The notes beneath the pieces were generated by a model. That model did not search any database. It saw only the letters and a program-made list of their open reading frames with translations, and was not told the DNA's origin. A DNA stretch of 64,000 nt. It comes from Spirochaetia bacterium. Lineage in GTDB: Bacteria; Spirochaetota; Spirochaetia; Treponematales; Treponemataceae. The number at the start of each line of letters is the position of its first letter. Positions within the stretch are counted from its first letter, which is position 1. The position numbers were made by a program, and so were the translations under genes. Shown here in pieces: positions 16,650 to 27,012 of this stretch. Where the stretch lies: the NCBI GenBank assembly GCA_022768865.1, contig JALELH010000012.1, forward strand, positions 1-64,000, in the 5' to 3' direction.

Positions 16650-17653
16650 ACAGACGCCATTTAATTTCTTTTGCACTGATTTTTATTCTCCTATGCTTTT
16701 TGATTTTATTGAATCTGTTTACAGGAAGCGTTTCTGTTTTGCCGCAGGATATCCTTGCAATTATTAAAGGCACTGCCACAAACGAAACTGCCCTGCGCTT
16801 AATTAAAGACATAAGGCTTCCGCGCATTCTTGCTGCAATTATTCTAGGCGGTGCCCTTTCTGTTTCCGGCTTTTTGTTGCAGACTTTCTTTTCTAACCCT
16901 ATTGCAGGTCCTTTTGTTTTAGGCATTTCTTCAGGTGCCAAGCTTTTTGTTGCCCTTGCCATGATTTTCTTTCTTAATGCAGGCATTGCCCTTTCTTCTT
17001 TAGGTTTAGTACTTGCTGCCTTTGCAGGTTCCCTTATTACCATGGCAGTTGTTCTTGTGCTTTCTGTTAAGGTTAAGAATATGTCCGTTCTTGTTGTATG
17101 CGGAATTCTTGTAGGCTACATCTGTTCTGCAATTACGGACTTTATCGTCACCTTTGCCAGTGATTCCAACATTGTAAATTTGCACAACTGGTCTTTGGGC
17201 AGCTTTTCCGGTACAAACTGGAACGATGTTTTTTTAATGTTCATCATTGTAACCCTGGCTTTAGTTTTTTCTATAATGTTGTCTAAACCCATTGGTGCTT
17301 TTTTACTTGGAGAAAACTATGCACGCAATATGGGCGTTAACATTAAGTTTTTGCGCATTGCACTTATAATTCTTTCTACATTGCTTGCAGGCTGTGTAAC
17401 GGCTTTTGCAGGCCCTGTCAGTTTTGTTGGCATTGCAGTTCCACATTTAATAAGGACAATTGCCAGGACTTCAAGGCCACTGGTTTTAATTCCCCTTTGC
17501 TTTACAGGTGGTGCCTGCATTACACTTTTTTGCGATGGCATTGCAAGGACGGTCTTTACACCAACGGAATTGAGCATAAGCACAGTAACGGCATTTTTTC
17601 TTGTGCCTGTCGTAATCTGGATAATGACCCATGGCAAAGGAGGCAGAAGATGA
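16646..17653 (+). CDS. FecCD/BtuC-type ABC transporter permease
   Basis: 335 residues, about 9-10 hydrophobic segments. Characteristic FecCD sequences are visible: [22 protein letters not shown] near residue 50 and [18 protein letters not shown] near 255. The start overlaps the preceding stop (ATGA), and the end overlaps the next start in the same way. It forms the membrane channel for uptake together with the binding protein and the ATPase domain of the next gene. Confidence 0.93.
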   Translation: MNRRHLISFALIFILLCFLILLNLFTGSVSVLPQDILAIIKGTATNETALRLIKDIRLPRILAAIILGGALSVSGFLLQTFFSNPIAGPFVLGISSGAKLFVALAMIFFLNAGIALSSLGLVLAAFAGSLITMAVVLVLSVKVKNMSVLVVCGILVGYICSAITDFIVTFASDSNIVNLHNWSLGSFSGTNWNDVFLMFIIVTLALVFSIMLSKPIGAFLLGENYARNMGVNIKFLRIALIILSTLLAGCVTAFAGPVSFVGIAVPHLIRTIARTSRPLVLIPLCFTGGACITLFCDGIARTVFTPTELSISTVTAFFLVPVVIWIMTHGKGGRR

Positions 17654-19917
17654 TTAAAGCCTCTGGTCTGGCCGTAGGCTATAATAAAAAGATTCTTATA
17701 GACGGCATTTCTTTTGAAGTTAAGGCCGGTGAAATACTTACCCTTATTGGTCCCAACGGTTCAGGTAAATCAACGGTGCTTAAAACCCTTGTTAAGGAAC
17801 TTGAATCTTTAGGCGGCAGTGTTTCCGTTGCTTCTAAAAATATATTTACGGAAAAAGACACATTTGCTGCAAAACATATTTCCATGCTCATGACGGAACG
17901 CATTCATCCTGAAATGATGACTGTGCGCGATGTTATTGCTACAGGCCGCTACCCTTATACAAATCTTTTTGGCGTCCTAGGTGATGATGACAATGCAAAA
18001 ATAAATGAAGCAATAAAGGGTGTTCACTGTGAAGATATTGAAGGCCGGCTTTTTAATAATTTAAGTGACGGTCAGAAACAGCGGGTAATGCTTGCCCGTG
18101 CCATCTGTCAGGATACGGAAATTATTGTTCTGGATGAACCTGTTACTTTTCTTGATATGTTTTACAAGCTTGATTTTTTCAAGAACATAAAGAAGCTTGC
18201 CAGAGAAAAGAACAAGACCATAATTTTATCATTGCACGAACTTGATTTAGTAAAGAACATTTCTGATAAAGTCTTATGCCTTAACGGTAAAAAAATAGTA
18301 AAGGCAGGAAAGCCTGAAGACATTTTTACAGGTGGCTTTATTCAGCAGCTTTACGGAATAAAGGAAGAAGAATTTGACTGCACCACGGCCACAATGCGAT
18401 GGCAAGAACCGGCAGTTAAACCGGCTTTTAATATAGAAGAAAACAACACAGAAAGTGCAAAAAAAGCAAAGGTAATAATGGTTCAGGGCACCATGAGCAA
18501 TGCAGGCAAAAGTCTTGTTGCTGCAGGCCTTTGCAGGATTTTCAGGCAGGACGGATTCCGCGCTGCACCCTTTAAATCCCAGAACATGGCATTAAATTCC
18601 TTTATTACAAAGGACGGTTTGGAGATGGGCCGAGCTCAGGTAATGCAGGCAGAAGCGGCAGGCATGGAACCGGATGTTGCCATGAATCCCATTCTTCTAA
18701 AGCCGACAAGCGATTGTGGTTCCCAGGTTATTGTCAACGGCCAGGTAAAAGGCAACATGACGGCACGGGAATACTTTGCATACAAAAAGAATTTAATTCC
18801 GGAATTATTAAAGGCATTTAACAGGCTGGCAGCAGAAAACGACATTATCGTTATAGAAGGTGCAGGAAGCCCGGCTGAAATAAACCTGCGCGAAAATGAC
18901 ATTGTAAACATGGGCCTTGCACAAATGGTTGATGCACCTGTTCTGCTCGTAGGAGACATTGACAGGGGCGGTGTCTTTGCACAGCTTTACGGAACTGTTG
19001 AACTTCTTGAAGAAAACGAGCGCAAAAGAATAAAGGGTCTTATCATAAATAAATTCCGTGGAGACAAAAGCCTTTTAGACAGCGGCGTAAATATAATAGA
19101 AGACCGCTGCCATATTCCTGTCGTAGGAATCCTTCCTTACATGAACCTTTCTTTAGAAGATGAAGACAGCCTTTCTGAACGCTTCAGTCAGCACAAGGAC
19201 GGAATTGTAAACATTGGCGCAATTAAGTTCCCACACATTTCAAACTTTACGGATCTAAATGTCTTTGAACAGATTGAAGGCGTTGCCGTCCATTACATAA
19301 CCAGGCCGGAAGAAATTCCTTCCATGGACATGATTGTCCTGCCCGGGACAAAGAATACAATTGCCGATTTAAAATGGATGCGCACCAGCGGCATTGAAGC
19401 TGCCGTAAAAAAATACAGTGATGCAAAAATTGTCTTTGGCATTTGCGGCGGATACCAGATGCTGGGTAAAACCATATACGACCCGGACAATGTAGAAGAA
19501 GGCGGTTCCGTAAAAGGCATGGAACTTTTAGACTGTGAAACAACACTGCTTAAAAACAAAACAAGGACACAGGTGAAAAGCAAGGCAGGCCAGGTTGATG
19601 GCAGGCTACAGTTCCTTAGCAATAAAAAAATATCCGGCTATGAAATACACATGGGTAAAACTATTGTTGCTTTCGGCAAAGCTTTCCCGGCCGGAACTTC
19701 CTTTGGCAATGTTTACGGTTCTTACATTCACGGCTTTTTTGATGAAGGCAACATAGCATTTCTAATCTGCAATTATCTTGCTGAACAAAAAGGTGCAGCA
19801 CTTTCAGAAAATAAAATTGACTACAAGGCATTTAAGGAAAAGCAATATAATCTTCTTGCCGACGGAATCAGAAAAAACATTAACATGGAGGCTGTCTATG
19901 AAATCATCAGAAAATAG
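17650..19917 (+). CDS. Fusion: ABC transporter ATPase (BtuD/FecE-like) + cobyric acid synthase CobQ/CbiP
   Basis: 755 residues from ATG 17650, which overlaps the permease stop. The track start at 17497 lies inside the permease gene. Residues 1-255 are an ABC ATPase: Walker [10 protein letters not shown], signature NLSDGQKQR, Walker B IIVLDEP. After a short linker (about 256-275), residues 276-755 are CobQ/CbiP. This has a P-loop-like start [19 protein letters not shown], the motifs [11 protein letters not shown] and [13 protein letters not shown], then a glutamine amidotransferase domain with [11 protein letters not shown] (nucleophile Cys) and ending [11 protein letters not shown]. CobQ amidates adenosylcobyrinate a,c-diamide to cobyric acid. 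No stop, start or frame change separates the halves, so the fusion is real in this sequence. Confidence 0.93.
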   Translation: MIKASGLAVGYNKKILIDGISFEVKAGEILTLIGPNGSGKSTVLKTLVKELESLGGSVSVASKNIFTEKDTFAAKHISMLMTERIHPEMMTVRDVIATGRYPYTNLFGVLGDDDNAKINEAIKGVHCEDIEGRLFNNLSDGQKQRVMLARAICQDTEIIVLDEPVTFLDMFYKLDFFKNIKKLAREKNKTIILSLHELDLVKNISDKVLCLNGKKIVKAGKPEDIFTGGFIQQLYGIKEEEFDCTTATMRWQEPAVKPAFNIEENNTESAKKAKVIMVQGTMSNAGKSLVAAGLCRIFRQDGFRAAPFKSQNMALNSFITKDGLEMGRAQVMQAEAAGMEPDVAMNPILLKPTSDCGSQVIVNGQVKGNMTAREYFAYKKNLIPELLKAFNRLAAENDIIVIEGAGSPAEINLRENDIVNMGLAQMVDAPVLLVGDIDRGGVFAQLYGTVELLEENERKRIKGLIINKFRGDKSLLDSGVNIIEDRCHIPVVGILPYMNLSLEDEDSLSERFSQHKDGIVNIGAIKFPHISNFTDLNVFEQIEGVAVHYITRPEEIPSMDMIVLPGTKNTIADLKWMRTSGIEAAVKKYSDAKIVFGICGGYQMLGKTIYDPDNVEEGGSVKGMELLDCETTLLKNKTRTQVKSKAGQVDGRLQFLSNKKISGYEIHMGKTIVAFGKAFPAGTSFGNVYGSYIHGFFDEGNIAFLICNYLAEQKGAALSENKIDYKAFKEKQYNLLADGIRKNINMEAVYEIIRK

Positions 19918-20938
19918 CTACAGGGAATATTTTAATAAAGTAAAATCCAACTGGGATAAAATTGCCAAACCCTTAGACAGCCTTGGAAAACTTGAAAGCC
20001 TTGTTGCTAAACTTGGAGCCATTCAGCAGACGGAACACCCTGTTTGCAAAAAATCCTGTCTTGTTGTTTTGTGTGCAGATAATGGAATTGTCGAAGAAGG
20101 CATAAGCCAGTCTGACCAGAGCGTAACAAGAATATGTGCAGAAAACATTGCGGCAAAAATAACAACAGCCGGCATTATGGCATCAAAAGTAAATTGTGAA
20201 GTTTTAACTTACGACGTAGGCATTAACACTTCTGAAAAACTGCCCGGCGTAATAGACAGAAAAATATGCAAAGGAACAAAGAACTTTCTTAAAGAACCTG
20301 CCATGACAAAAGAACAAATGAAACAGGCAATTTCTTTAGGCAGGCAAATTGTTTCAGACTGCAAGGGCAAGGGCTTTAACATTATGTGCGTTGGAGAAAT
20401 GGGCATAGGCAACACAACAACTTCAGCCGCCATTGCTGCATCTCTTTTAAAAGCTGACGGTTCTGTTGCGGCTGGCCGTGGTGCAGGCTTAAGCGATGAA
20501 GGCTTGCAAAAGAAAATCCGGGTAATCAATGAAGCCATAAAAAAATACGATTTATATAATCAGCCTGCATCTGTTGTGTTGCAGACTGTAGGCGGCTTTG
20601 ACATTGCCGTTATGGCGGGAATATATCTTGCTGCAAAAGAATTTAATATGCCAATAGTTTTAGACGGCATAATAAGTCTTGCTGCTGCCTTAGTTGCAGA
20701 AAGAATGGAGAAAGGAACTGTGGATTATTTAATTCCTTCCCACAAAGGCCAGGAACCTGCAGTTAAGCTTTTGTGCCAGGAGTTAGTTTTATCTCCGGTA
20801 ATTGATGCCGCCATGGCACTAGGAGAAGGAACTGGTGCTGTTCTATTCCTTGGCATTTTAGACACTGCCATTGAAGTTTACGAAAAAAGCATTCCCTTTA
20901 GTGAATCCAAGATTAAGCAATACGAGAGGTTCAAATGA
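19898..20938 (+). CDS. cobT: Nicotinate-nucleotide--dimethylbenzimidazole phosphoribosyltransferase CobT
   Basis: 346 residues. The start chosen is ATG 19898, with GGAGG eight bases before it inside the end of cobQ; the track start at 19778 is in the wrong context. Motifs: DSLGKLESL near the N-terminus, [23 protein letters not shown] and the C-terminal GEGTGAVL with the general-base Glu. It activates the lower-ligand base as alpha-ribazole phosphate. No dimethylbenzimidazole synthesis gene is seen in the window, so the base may be made elsewhere, taken up, or be another benzimidazole. Confidence 0.95.
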   Translation: MKSSENSYREYFNKVKSNWDKIAKPLDSLGKLESLVAKLGAIQQTEHPVCKKSCLVVLCADNGIVEEGISQSDQSVTRICAENIAAKITTAGIMASKVNCEVLTYDVGINTSEKLPGVIDRKICKGTKNFLKEPAMTKEQMKQAISLGRQIVSDCKGKGFNIMCVGEMGIGNTTTSAAIAASLLKADGSVAAGRGAGLSDEGLQKKIRVINEAIKKYDLYNQPASVVLQTVGGFDIAVMAGIYLAAKEFNMPIVLDGIISLAAALVAERMEKGTVDYLIPSHKGQEPAVKLLCQELVLSPVIDAAMALGEGTGAVLFLGILDTAIEVYEKSIPFSESKIKQYERFK

Positions 20939-21468
20939 TTCATTTAGTTTATGGCGGCAGCGGTTCAGGCAAATCAGAATACGCAGAAAAACTTGTAATG
21001 GATTTGAATGCTCAGAATAAATATTACCTTGCCACAATGAAAGTTTATGATGACGAAGGAATGGCCAAAGTTCAGCGTCACCGTGAATTAAGAAAAGGCA
21101 AGGGATTTATAACCATTGAAAGTGAAAGTTTAAATCTAACAGAGAATGCAACAAAAGAAATTGATAATACATCTTCAACCATTCTTATAGAATGTATTTC
21201 AAACCTTGTTGCCAACGAAATGTTTCAGATAAACAAAATAATGAATTGCAATGAAGTTGCAGAGAAAATATATTCAGACTTTAATAAACTGAAAGGCAAG
21301 GCAGAAAACATTATCATTGTAAGCAATAATGTTTTTGAAGATGGCATTGACTATAACGAGGCAACAGAAAATTACATGCAGGCCTTAGGCAGGGTAAATG
21401 TTTTTCTTGCAAGGGAATCAGACAAAGTAACGGAAGTTGTCTGCGGAATACCGGTGGAGCTAAAATGA
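20935..21468 (+). CDS. cobU: Adenosylcobinamide kinase/guanylyltransferase CobU
   Basis: 177 residues. P-loop GGSGSGKSEYAE at the N-terminus, then YLATMKVYDDEGMAKVQRHRELR with the His that becomes guanylylated, and LIECISNLVANEMF. It phosphorylates adenosylcobinamide and transfers GMP to it. It overlaps cobT (ATGA) and cobS. Family length is normal. Confidence 0.95.
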   Translation: MIHLVYGGSGSGKSEYAEKLVMDLNAQNKYYLATMKVYDDEGMAKVQRHRELRKGKGFITIESESLNLTENATKEIDNTSSTILIECISNLVANEMFQINKIMNCNEVAEKIYSDFNKLKGKAENIIIVSNNVFEDGIDYNEATENYMQALGRVNVFLARESDKVTEVVCGIPVELK

Positions 21469-22253
21469 AACAGTTAATCAAATCTTTTTGCGTTGCTTTT
21501 TCTTTATATTCAAAAATTCCCATGCCACACTTTAACTGGGCCAGCAAAGACATGGAATATCATTTGATTTTCTTTCCCCTTGTTGGAGCAGTCATAGGAG
21601 CACTGGAACTTTTATGGTGGCTCTTTTGTTCTGCCTTTAACATTGAAAGTTCAGCTTTCATTTACTTAACGGCAATTGCCATACCGGTTCTTGTTACGGG
21701 CGGATTCCACATTGACGGCTTCATGGATACAATGGATGCCCTTCATTCTTATCAGCCCAAAGAAAAGAAACTAGAAATATTAAAGGACCCCCACATCGGT
21801 GCTTTTTCGGTTTTAGGCCTAATTACTTTTTTTATGCTTGCCATTGCGTTCAGTTTTGAAATTAAATCTAAAGAAGCCCTTGCTGCCCTTTGCTTTTCCT
21901 TTGTTCTTTCCAGAATTCTTAGCGGACTTTCCGTAATGGTTTTTCCTAAGGCAAAAAAAGACGGCATGGCAGTAACGGAAAGCAAGACCAATGCAAAAAA
22001 AACAGTGACTGTGATTTTACTTTCAGAGCTTATTGCTGTTTCAGCAGTTCTTATTTATTGCACATTTACTTTTGCTAAGATTTATTATGGAATAGTTTTG
22101 CTTTGCGGTTTTGCATTTACATTTGCTTACTATTACTTTATGAGCAAAAAACACTTTGGCGGAATAACAGGAGACCTGGCAGGATTTTTTGTCTGCATAA
22201 GTGAACTTGTTTCTTTAATTGCAGTTTCTGCCTGCTGCATTTTAGGAGAATAA
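21465..22253 (+). CDS. cobS: Adenosylcobinamide-GDP ribazoletransferase CobS
   Basis: 262 residues, an integral membrane protein with six or more hydrophobic segments. Family motifs are FFPLVGAVIGAL, GGFHIDGFMDTMDALHS and KDPHIGAFSVLGL. It joins adenosylcobinamide-GDP with alpha-ribazole (or its phosphate) at the membrane, the last joining step of the pathway. It overlaps cobU by four bases. Confidence 0.95.
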   Translation: MKQLIKSFCVAFSLYSKIPMPHFNWASKDMEYHLIFFPLVGAVIGALELLWWLFCSAFNIESSAFIYLTAIAIPVLVTGGFHIDGFMDTMDALHSYQPKEKKLEILKDPHIGAFSVLGLITFFMLAIAFSFEIKSKEALAALCFSFVLSRILSGLSVMVFPKAKKDGMAVTESKTNAKKTVTVILLSELIAVSAVLIYCTFTFAKIYYGIVLLCGFAFTFAYYYFMSKKHFGGITGDLAGFFVCISELVSLIAVSACCILGE

Positions 22254-22254
22254 A

Positions 22255-22590
22255 ATGACATTAATAATCGGCGGTGCATATCAGAATAAATATGAATGGG
22301 CTCTTTCAAAATATAAAGAACAGAATATATGGAATGACTTTCATCTCTTTGTAAAAGAAAATCTGGCTGCCGGTAAAACATCAGATGAAATTAAGCAGGT
22401 TATTGAAAGCAAAATAAATTCAAAGCCGGGCATTGTAATTATAAGTGATGAAATTGGCTGCGGTATAATTCCTGCTACAAAAGAAGAAAGAACTTATAGA
22501 GAAACAACAGGCAGGCTTTTGTGTTTCATAGCATCAAAAGCAGAATCAGTTTATAGAATAACTTGCGGAGTGGAACAAAAAATAAAATGA
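22255..22590 (+). CDS. Short CobU-like protein
   Basis: 111 residues. It begins LIIGGAYQNKYEWA, which keeps only part of a CobU P-loop (no GxxxxGKS). It has WNDFHLFVKENLAAGKTSDEI and a well-preserved ISDEIGCGIIPATKEERTYRETTGRL, a segment conserved in CobU-type proteins. This short form is common in clostridial and treponemal B12 operons beside a full CobU. With the altered loop it is unlikely to be a normal kinase; a regulatory or partial role is possible. It starts one base after cobS and overlaps cobC. Confidence 0.7.
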   Translation: MTLIIGGAYQNKYEWALSKYKEQNIWNDFHLFVKENLAAGKTSDEIKQVIESKINSKPGIVIISDEIGCGIIPATKEERTYRETTGRLLCFIASKAESVYRITCGVEQKIK

Positions 22591-23165
22591 CAATTACCAT
22601 TCAGCTTATAAGGCACGGCATAACAAAAGGAAATCTTGAAAAAAGATTTATCGGCTGCAGGACAGATGAACCTCTTTGCTCACAAGGCATTGAAGAAATA
22701 AAAAAGCTTACCGATGCTAAAATATATAATGACTCTGATCTTATTTTTTCAAGTCCATTAAAACGCTGCATTGAAACGGCTAAATTGATTTTCCCTGATA
22801 AAGAAATAAATATAATTGAAAACTTTAAGGAAATTGATTTCGGGCTTTTTGAAAACCTGAATCACAAAGAATTAAACGGAAATAAATCCTATCAAAGGTG
22901 GATTGATTCCAATGGAACAGATGACCTTCCTTGCGGAGAAAAACTAAAGGATTTTGCTGACAGGACAATGGATGCTTTTGAAAAAATGCTTAAGGCTTCA
23001 AATGGAAAAAGCGTTTCAGCAGTTGCCCACGGGGGAACCATTATGGCAATTATTTCTGCACTTAAGGGCGGAAACTTTTATGACTATTTTTGCCAGAATG
23101 GACACGGATATATTTTTGACTATTCGGCAGAGGATAAAAAGATTTTCAATTTAAGGAAAATATAA
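22587..23165 (+). CDS. cobC: Histidine phosphatase family protein, probable alpha-ribazole phosphatase CobC
   Basis: 192 residues from ATG 22587, which overlaps the previous stop (ATGA); the upstream TTG-type start at 22563 is less likely. The phosphohistidine motif IRHGITKGN is at the N-terminus, SSPLKRCIETA in the middle, and the second His in VAHGGTIMAI. The family removes phosphate from alpha-ribazole-5'-phosphate or from adenosylcobalamin-5'-phosphate. Location between cobS and cbiB supports this over other phosphoglycerate-mutase-like roles. Confidence 0.88.
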   Translation: MTITIQLIRHGITKGNLEKRFIGCRTDEPLCSQGIEEIKKLTDAKIYNDSDLIFSSPLKRCIETAKLIFPDKEINIIENFKEIDFGLFENLNHKELNGNKSYQRWIDSNGTDDLPCGEKLKDFADRTMDAFEKMLKASNGKSVSAVAHGGTIMAIISALKGGNFYDYFCQNGHGYIFDYSAEDKKIFNLRKI

Positions 23166-24203
23166 ATGGATATAGCTGTTCGTTTAAAATTCCATATAAT
23201 AGCTTTTTTGACAGGCTATGTTTTAGATTTGATTATCGGGGACCCTCACTGGCTACCCCACCCTGTCCGGTTTATTGGGAAAGTAATTCTCTTCTATGAA
23301 AAAAAATTAACCGGCACAAAGAACGCTCCAAAAGAACTTACGCCTAAGCAAAAAAGATTCCGCGGTAAAGTAATGGTTTTGCTTGTAGTTCTTACTGTAG
23401 AATTTTTTGTAGCTTTTATTTTAATTGCCGCAGAAATTGCATCTGAAAAAATCAACTGCTTATTCGGCATTGCAATAGAAGCCATAATGACTTTTCAGCT
23501 TATTGCAACAAAAAGCCTTAAAGTTGAAAGTATGAAAGTTTACAAGGAATTAAAAAAAGGAAATTTTGTTTCAGCAAGAAAAGCCGTTTCCATGATTGTA
23601 GGCCGAGACACAGAAAACCTTTCAGAAAAGGAAGTTACAAAAGCTGCAGTAGAAACCGTTGCAGAAAACACTTCTGACGGAATAATTGCTCCATTGATTT
23701 TACTTGCTTTAGGCGGACCCCTTGCAGGATTCTTTTACAAGTGCATCAATACCATGGATTCCATGATCGGCTATAAAAATCCACGCTACATAGACTTTGG
23801 AAGATGTGCAGCAAAAACCGATGACTTTGTAAATTTTATTCCTGCAAGAATAAGTGCATGGCTCATGATTTTTTCATGCTGCTTTCTAGGAAAGGATTTT
23901 TCAACAGACAATGCAAAGAAAATTTATTTAAGGGACAGATTAAAGCACGAAAGCCCTAATTCTGCACACACGGAAAGCACTTGCGCAGGTGCTCTTGGAA
24001 TTCAGCTTGCAGGTCCTGCAGTTTATGAAGGCAAAGTGGAACATAAAGAATTTCTTGGGGACCAGGTCAGGGAAATTGAACTGGAAGACATAAAGCGTGC
24101 AAACAAACTTTCCTATGCAACTTCTTTTATTTGTGTTCTGTCATGCAGTGCCATAATGGGACTGATTTATTTTGCAATTAAGTATTACAATGGAATAAAA
24201 TAA
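23166..24203 (+). CDS. cbiB: Adenosylcobinamide-phosphate synthase CbiB
   Basis: 345 residues, membrane protein. Motifs: LDLIIGDPHWLPHPVRFIGK at the N-terminus, SMIVGRDTENLSEKEVTKAAVETVAENTSDGIIAPL in the middle, and SPNSAHTESTCAGALGIQL near the C-terminus. It attaches (R)-1-amino-2-propanol phosphate, made by the CobD enzyme encoded next, to adenosylcobyric acid. It is adjacent to cobC with no gap. Confidence 0.95.
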   Translation: MDIAVRLKFHIIAFLTGYVLDLIIGDPHWLPHPVRFIGKVILFYEKKLTGTKNAPKELTPKQKRFRGKVMVLLVVLTVEFFVAFILIAAEIASEKINCLFGIAIEAIMTFQLIATKSLKVESMKVYKELKKGNFVSARKAVSMIVGRDTENLSEKEVTKAAVETVAENTSDGIIAPLILLALGGPLAGFFYKCINTMDSMIGYKNPRYIDFGRCAAKTDDFVNFIPARISAWLMIFSCCFLGKDFSTDNAKKIYLRDRLKHESPNSAHTESTCAGALGIQLAGPAVYEGKVEHKEFLGDQVREIELEDIKRANKLSYATSFICVLSCSAIMGLIYFAIKYYNGIK

Positions 24204-25258
24204 TGCACGGTGGCGATATTTATTCAGTAAAAGTAAAATATGATTTTTCCGTAAACACAAACCCATTTGTATCAAAGTGGAGCCTGTGGAAATTATATTT
24301 AAAGTTCTTCAACACAATTAATGTATACCCTGATATAAATTCGTCGGAATTAAAAGAATCAATTTCTGCCAGATATAAAATTGAATCTTCAAGAATCATT
24401 ACCGGCAACGGTGCGTCAGAAATTTTAATGGCAATGGTAAAGGCAATTAATCCGAAAAAAGCTCTTTTGCTATGTCCCTCTTTTTCAGGATACGAATACG
24501 CATTAAATTCGGCAGGCTCAAAAATCATATATTTACCTTTGGACGCAAAAGAAGATTTTGAATTAACAGAGGATAAATTAAATTCTCTAAAAGAACTTAT
24601 AGAAAAAGAAAAGCCTGAACTATTGTTTTTATGCAATCCCAATAATCCCAACGGAAAGCTTTTATCAAGGCAGGTCATAAGAAAGATTTTAGGCTGCACG
24701 CAAAAAAACAGGACAACAGTTTTATTAGATGAATGTTTTATGGACTTAACGGGAAAAGCTAAAGATTTTTCTCTTGTTTCAGAAATTGATGATTACAGCA
24801 ACTTAGTCATATTAAACGCAATGACAAAAACTTTTGCAATTCCAGGACTAAGGCTTGGCTTTTGTTTTTGCAGTTCAATTGAACTGACAGAAAAGATTCA
24901 AAGCCAGCTTCCTGAATGGAATATTTCTTCTTTAGCACAGAAAATCGGAGCTTCATTGCTTGTTAATGAAAGATTCATTTCTAAGAACATAAAAAAAATC
25001 AACACCGAAAGAACTTATTTATTAAATGAACTTTCTGCTTCAGGTATTAAAACTTTTTCAACTAATTCAAATTTCATTTTATTTCATACAGAAAGCAAAA
25101 CTAACTTAAAAGAAAAATTACTGAAATACAAAATTCTTATTCGTAATTGCAGTGACTATAAAAATCTTCCAGCAGGCTTTTATAGGATTGCAGTCAGAAC
25201 ACATAAAGAAAATAAATTATTGATTCAGTCTTTGAAAAAGATTTTAAAGGAAAAGTAA
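24203..25258 (+). CDS. cobD: L-threonine-O-3-phosphate decarboxylase CobD
   Basis: 351 residues, fold type I PLP enzyme. MHGGDIYSV at the start is typical of CobD; NPNNPNGKLL and the PLP-lysine segment NAMTKTFAIPGLRLG are present. It makes (R)-1-amino-2-propanol phosphate for CbiB. It starts by a TAATG overlap with cbiB. Distinguished from histidinol-phosphate aminotransferase by its start and by operon context. Confidence 0.92.
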   Translation: MHGGDIYSVKVKYDFSVNTNPFVSKWSLWKLYLKFFNTINVYPDINSSELKESISARYKIESSRIITGNGASEILMAMVKAINPKKALLLCPSFSGYEYALNSAGSKIIYLPLDAKEDFELTEDKLNSLKELIEKEKPELLFLCNPNNPNGKLLSRQVIRKILGCTQKNRTTVLLDECFMDLTGKAKDFSLVSEIDDYSNLVILNAMTKTFAIPGLRLGFCFCSSIELTEKIQSQLPEWNISSLAQKIGASLLVNERFISKNIKKINTERTYLLNELSASGIKTFSTNSNFILFHTESKTNLKEKLLKYKILIRNCSDYKNLPAGFYRIAVRTHKENKLLIQSLKKILKEK

Positions 25259-25259
25259 A

Positions 25260-25901
25260 ATGAACAACATAGAATTTGTATTGCCTTCAGAAATAGAAAA
25301 AAGAAGTTTTCAGATTATAGAAAAAGAACTTGAAGAGCGCGGCATAAAATTTTCTGAAGAAGAAAAACCTGTAACAATGAGGGTCATTCACACAAGTGCA
25401 GATTTTGACTATGCACAAAACCTATGCTATTCAGACAAGGCCATAGAAACTGCAAAGAATTTAATTCTTTCCGGCGCACACATTGTAACAGATACCAACA
25501 TGGCAAAAGCAGGCATCAATGGAAAAGTGCTGGCAAAATTCGGCGGTGAAGTTCATTGCTTTATGGCAGACAAAGACGTTGCAGAAGAAGCAAAACAAAG
25601 AAGCATAACGCGGGCCACTGTTAGCATGGAACGGGCTGCCAGACTTAATAAAAAAATTATTTTTGCCATAGGAAATGCACCTACAGCCTTAATCAGTCTT
25701 TACGACATGATGACTAAACAAATATTTACACCGGATTTTATAATCGGTGTTCCGGTTGGATTTGTAAACGTGGTTCAGGCAAAGGAATTGTTTTTAAATT
25801 CCAATGTTCCGTATATAATCAGCAAAGGAAGAAAAGGCGGAAGCAACATTGCGGCTGCCATTTGCAATGCCCTGCTTTATGAACTTGGAGGACGAAGTTG
25901 A
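25260..25901 (+). CDS. cbiC: Cobalt-precorrin-8 methylmutase CbiC
   Basis: 213 residues. Residues MRVIHTSADFDYA and FGGEVHCFMAD (catalytic His region) are characteristic. It moves the methyl group from C-11 to C-12 to make cobyrinate. One base separates it from cobD, and it overlaps cbiD. Confidence 0.94.
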   Translation: MNNIEFVLPSEIEKRSFQIIEKELEERGIKFSEEEKPVTMRVIHTSADFDYAQNLCYSDKAIETAKNLILSGAHIVTDTNMAKAGINGKVLAKFGGEVHCFMADKDVAEEAKQRSITRATVSMERAARLNKKIIFAIGNAPTALISLYDMMTKQIFTPDFIIGVPVGFVNVVQAKELFLNSNVPYIISKGRKGGSNIAAAICNALLYELGGRS

Positions 25902-27010
25902 GATTGGGCTTTACAACCGGAAGCTGTGCTGCAGCGGGAGCCAAGGCGGCAACCTTCATGCTGCTTACTGGAACTGAAAAGAAACAGATTAAAATCCTCA
26001 CTCCCAAAGGAATTGAATTCAATGCAGAAATAATCAATATTAATCGCAGTGAAAATTCCGTAAGCTGTGCTGTCATTAAAGACGGCGGTGATGACCCGGA
26101 TGTAACAACAGGAGCTCATATTGTTTCTACGGTTACAATTGAAAATTACGGCAATTCCAGTTCAATTCCGGAAATACAAATTCAAGGCGGAACAGGAGTT
26201 GGCATAGTAACAAAACCCGGCTTAGACCAGAAAGTCGGTGAATATGCCATAAACAAAGTTCCACGGCAGATGATAAAAAAAGAAATTCTTGAAGTCTGTT
26301 CTTTATGCGACTTTCATGGGAAACTTAATGTAACCATTTCCATTCCTGAAGGCCTTGAACTGGCAAAAAAAACTTTTAATCCACGCCTTGGAATTGAAGG
26401 CGGTATTTCAGTTCTTGGAACAAGCGGCATAGTTGAACCAATGAGCAGCCAGGCAATTCTTGATACAATAAAAGTTGAACTTAACCAGCACAAAGCACTG
26501 GCTAAAACAATTGCAGCTATTACTCCCGGAAACTACGGTCAGGATTTTTTGCTTAAGCATTATAACTATGATTTAGACAAAAGCGTAAAATGCTCAAACT
26601 TTATTGGCAAAACTTTAGACATGTGCCTTGAAACAGGATTTGAAAAAATCCTTCTAACCGGTCATATCGGTAAACTTATTAAAGTTTCAGGCGGAATCAT
26701 GAACACCCATTCAAAAGAAGCTGATTGCAGAATGGAACTTTTATCTGCTGCTGCCATAAGATGCGGCTGTTCTTTAGATTGTGCAAAAAAGATTTTAAAT
26801 TCCCTTACAACAGAAGAAGGACTTCAGTTTATAATGGAAGAAAATAAACTTAATGAAACAATGGAAGAAATTCTATCTAAGATAATTTTCCACCTGAAAA
26901 AACATACTGGTGAAAAAATAGAAATTGAATGTATGATTTACAGCAATGAATATGGTCTTCTTGCAAAAACAAAAAATGCAGAAGATTTTCTTTTGGAATG
27001 CAGGAGCTAA
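25898..27010 (+). CDS. cbiD: Cobalt-precorrin-5B C1-methyltransferase CbiD
   Basis: 370 residues with a TTG start at 25898, preceded by GGAGG and overlapping the cbiC stop. LGFTTGSCAAAGAKAA is the CbiD signature beginning; VKDGGDDPDVT, GGTGVGIVTKPGL and SGIVEPMSS follow. It methylates C-1 during the anaerobic corrin ring contraction part of the pathway. Full length. Confidence 0.95.
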   Translation: MRLGFTTGSCAAAGAKAATFMLLTGTEKKQIKILTPKGIEFNAEIININRSENSVSCAVIKDGGDDPDVTTGAHIVSTVTIENYGNSSSIPEIQIQGGTGVGIVTKPGLDQKVGEYAINKVPRQMIKKEILEVCSLCDFHGKLNVTISIPEGLELAKKTFNPRLGIEGGISVLGTSGIVEPMSSQAILDTIKVELNQHKALAKTIAAITPGNYGQDFLLKHYNYDLDKSVKCSNFIGKTLDMCLETGFEKILLTGHIGKLIKVSGGIMNTHSKEADCRMELLSAAAIRCGCSLDCAKKILNSLTTEEGLQFIMEENKLNETMEEILSKIIFHLKKHTGEKIEIECMIYSNEYGLLAKTKNAEDFLLECRS

Positions 27011-27012
27011 GC

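Noticed and set aside
17497-17649. 51-residue extension of the ABC-CobQ ORF
   Set aside because: Lies within the permease gene in another frame; ATG 17650 overlaps the permease stop and begins the ATPase domain.
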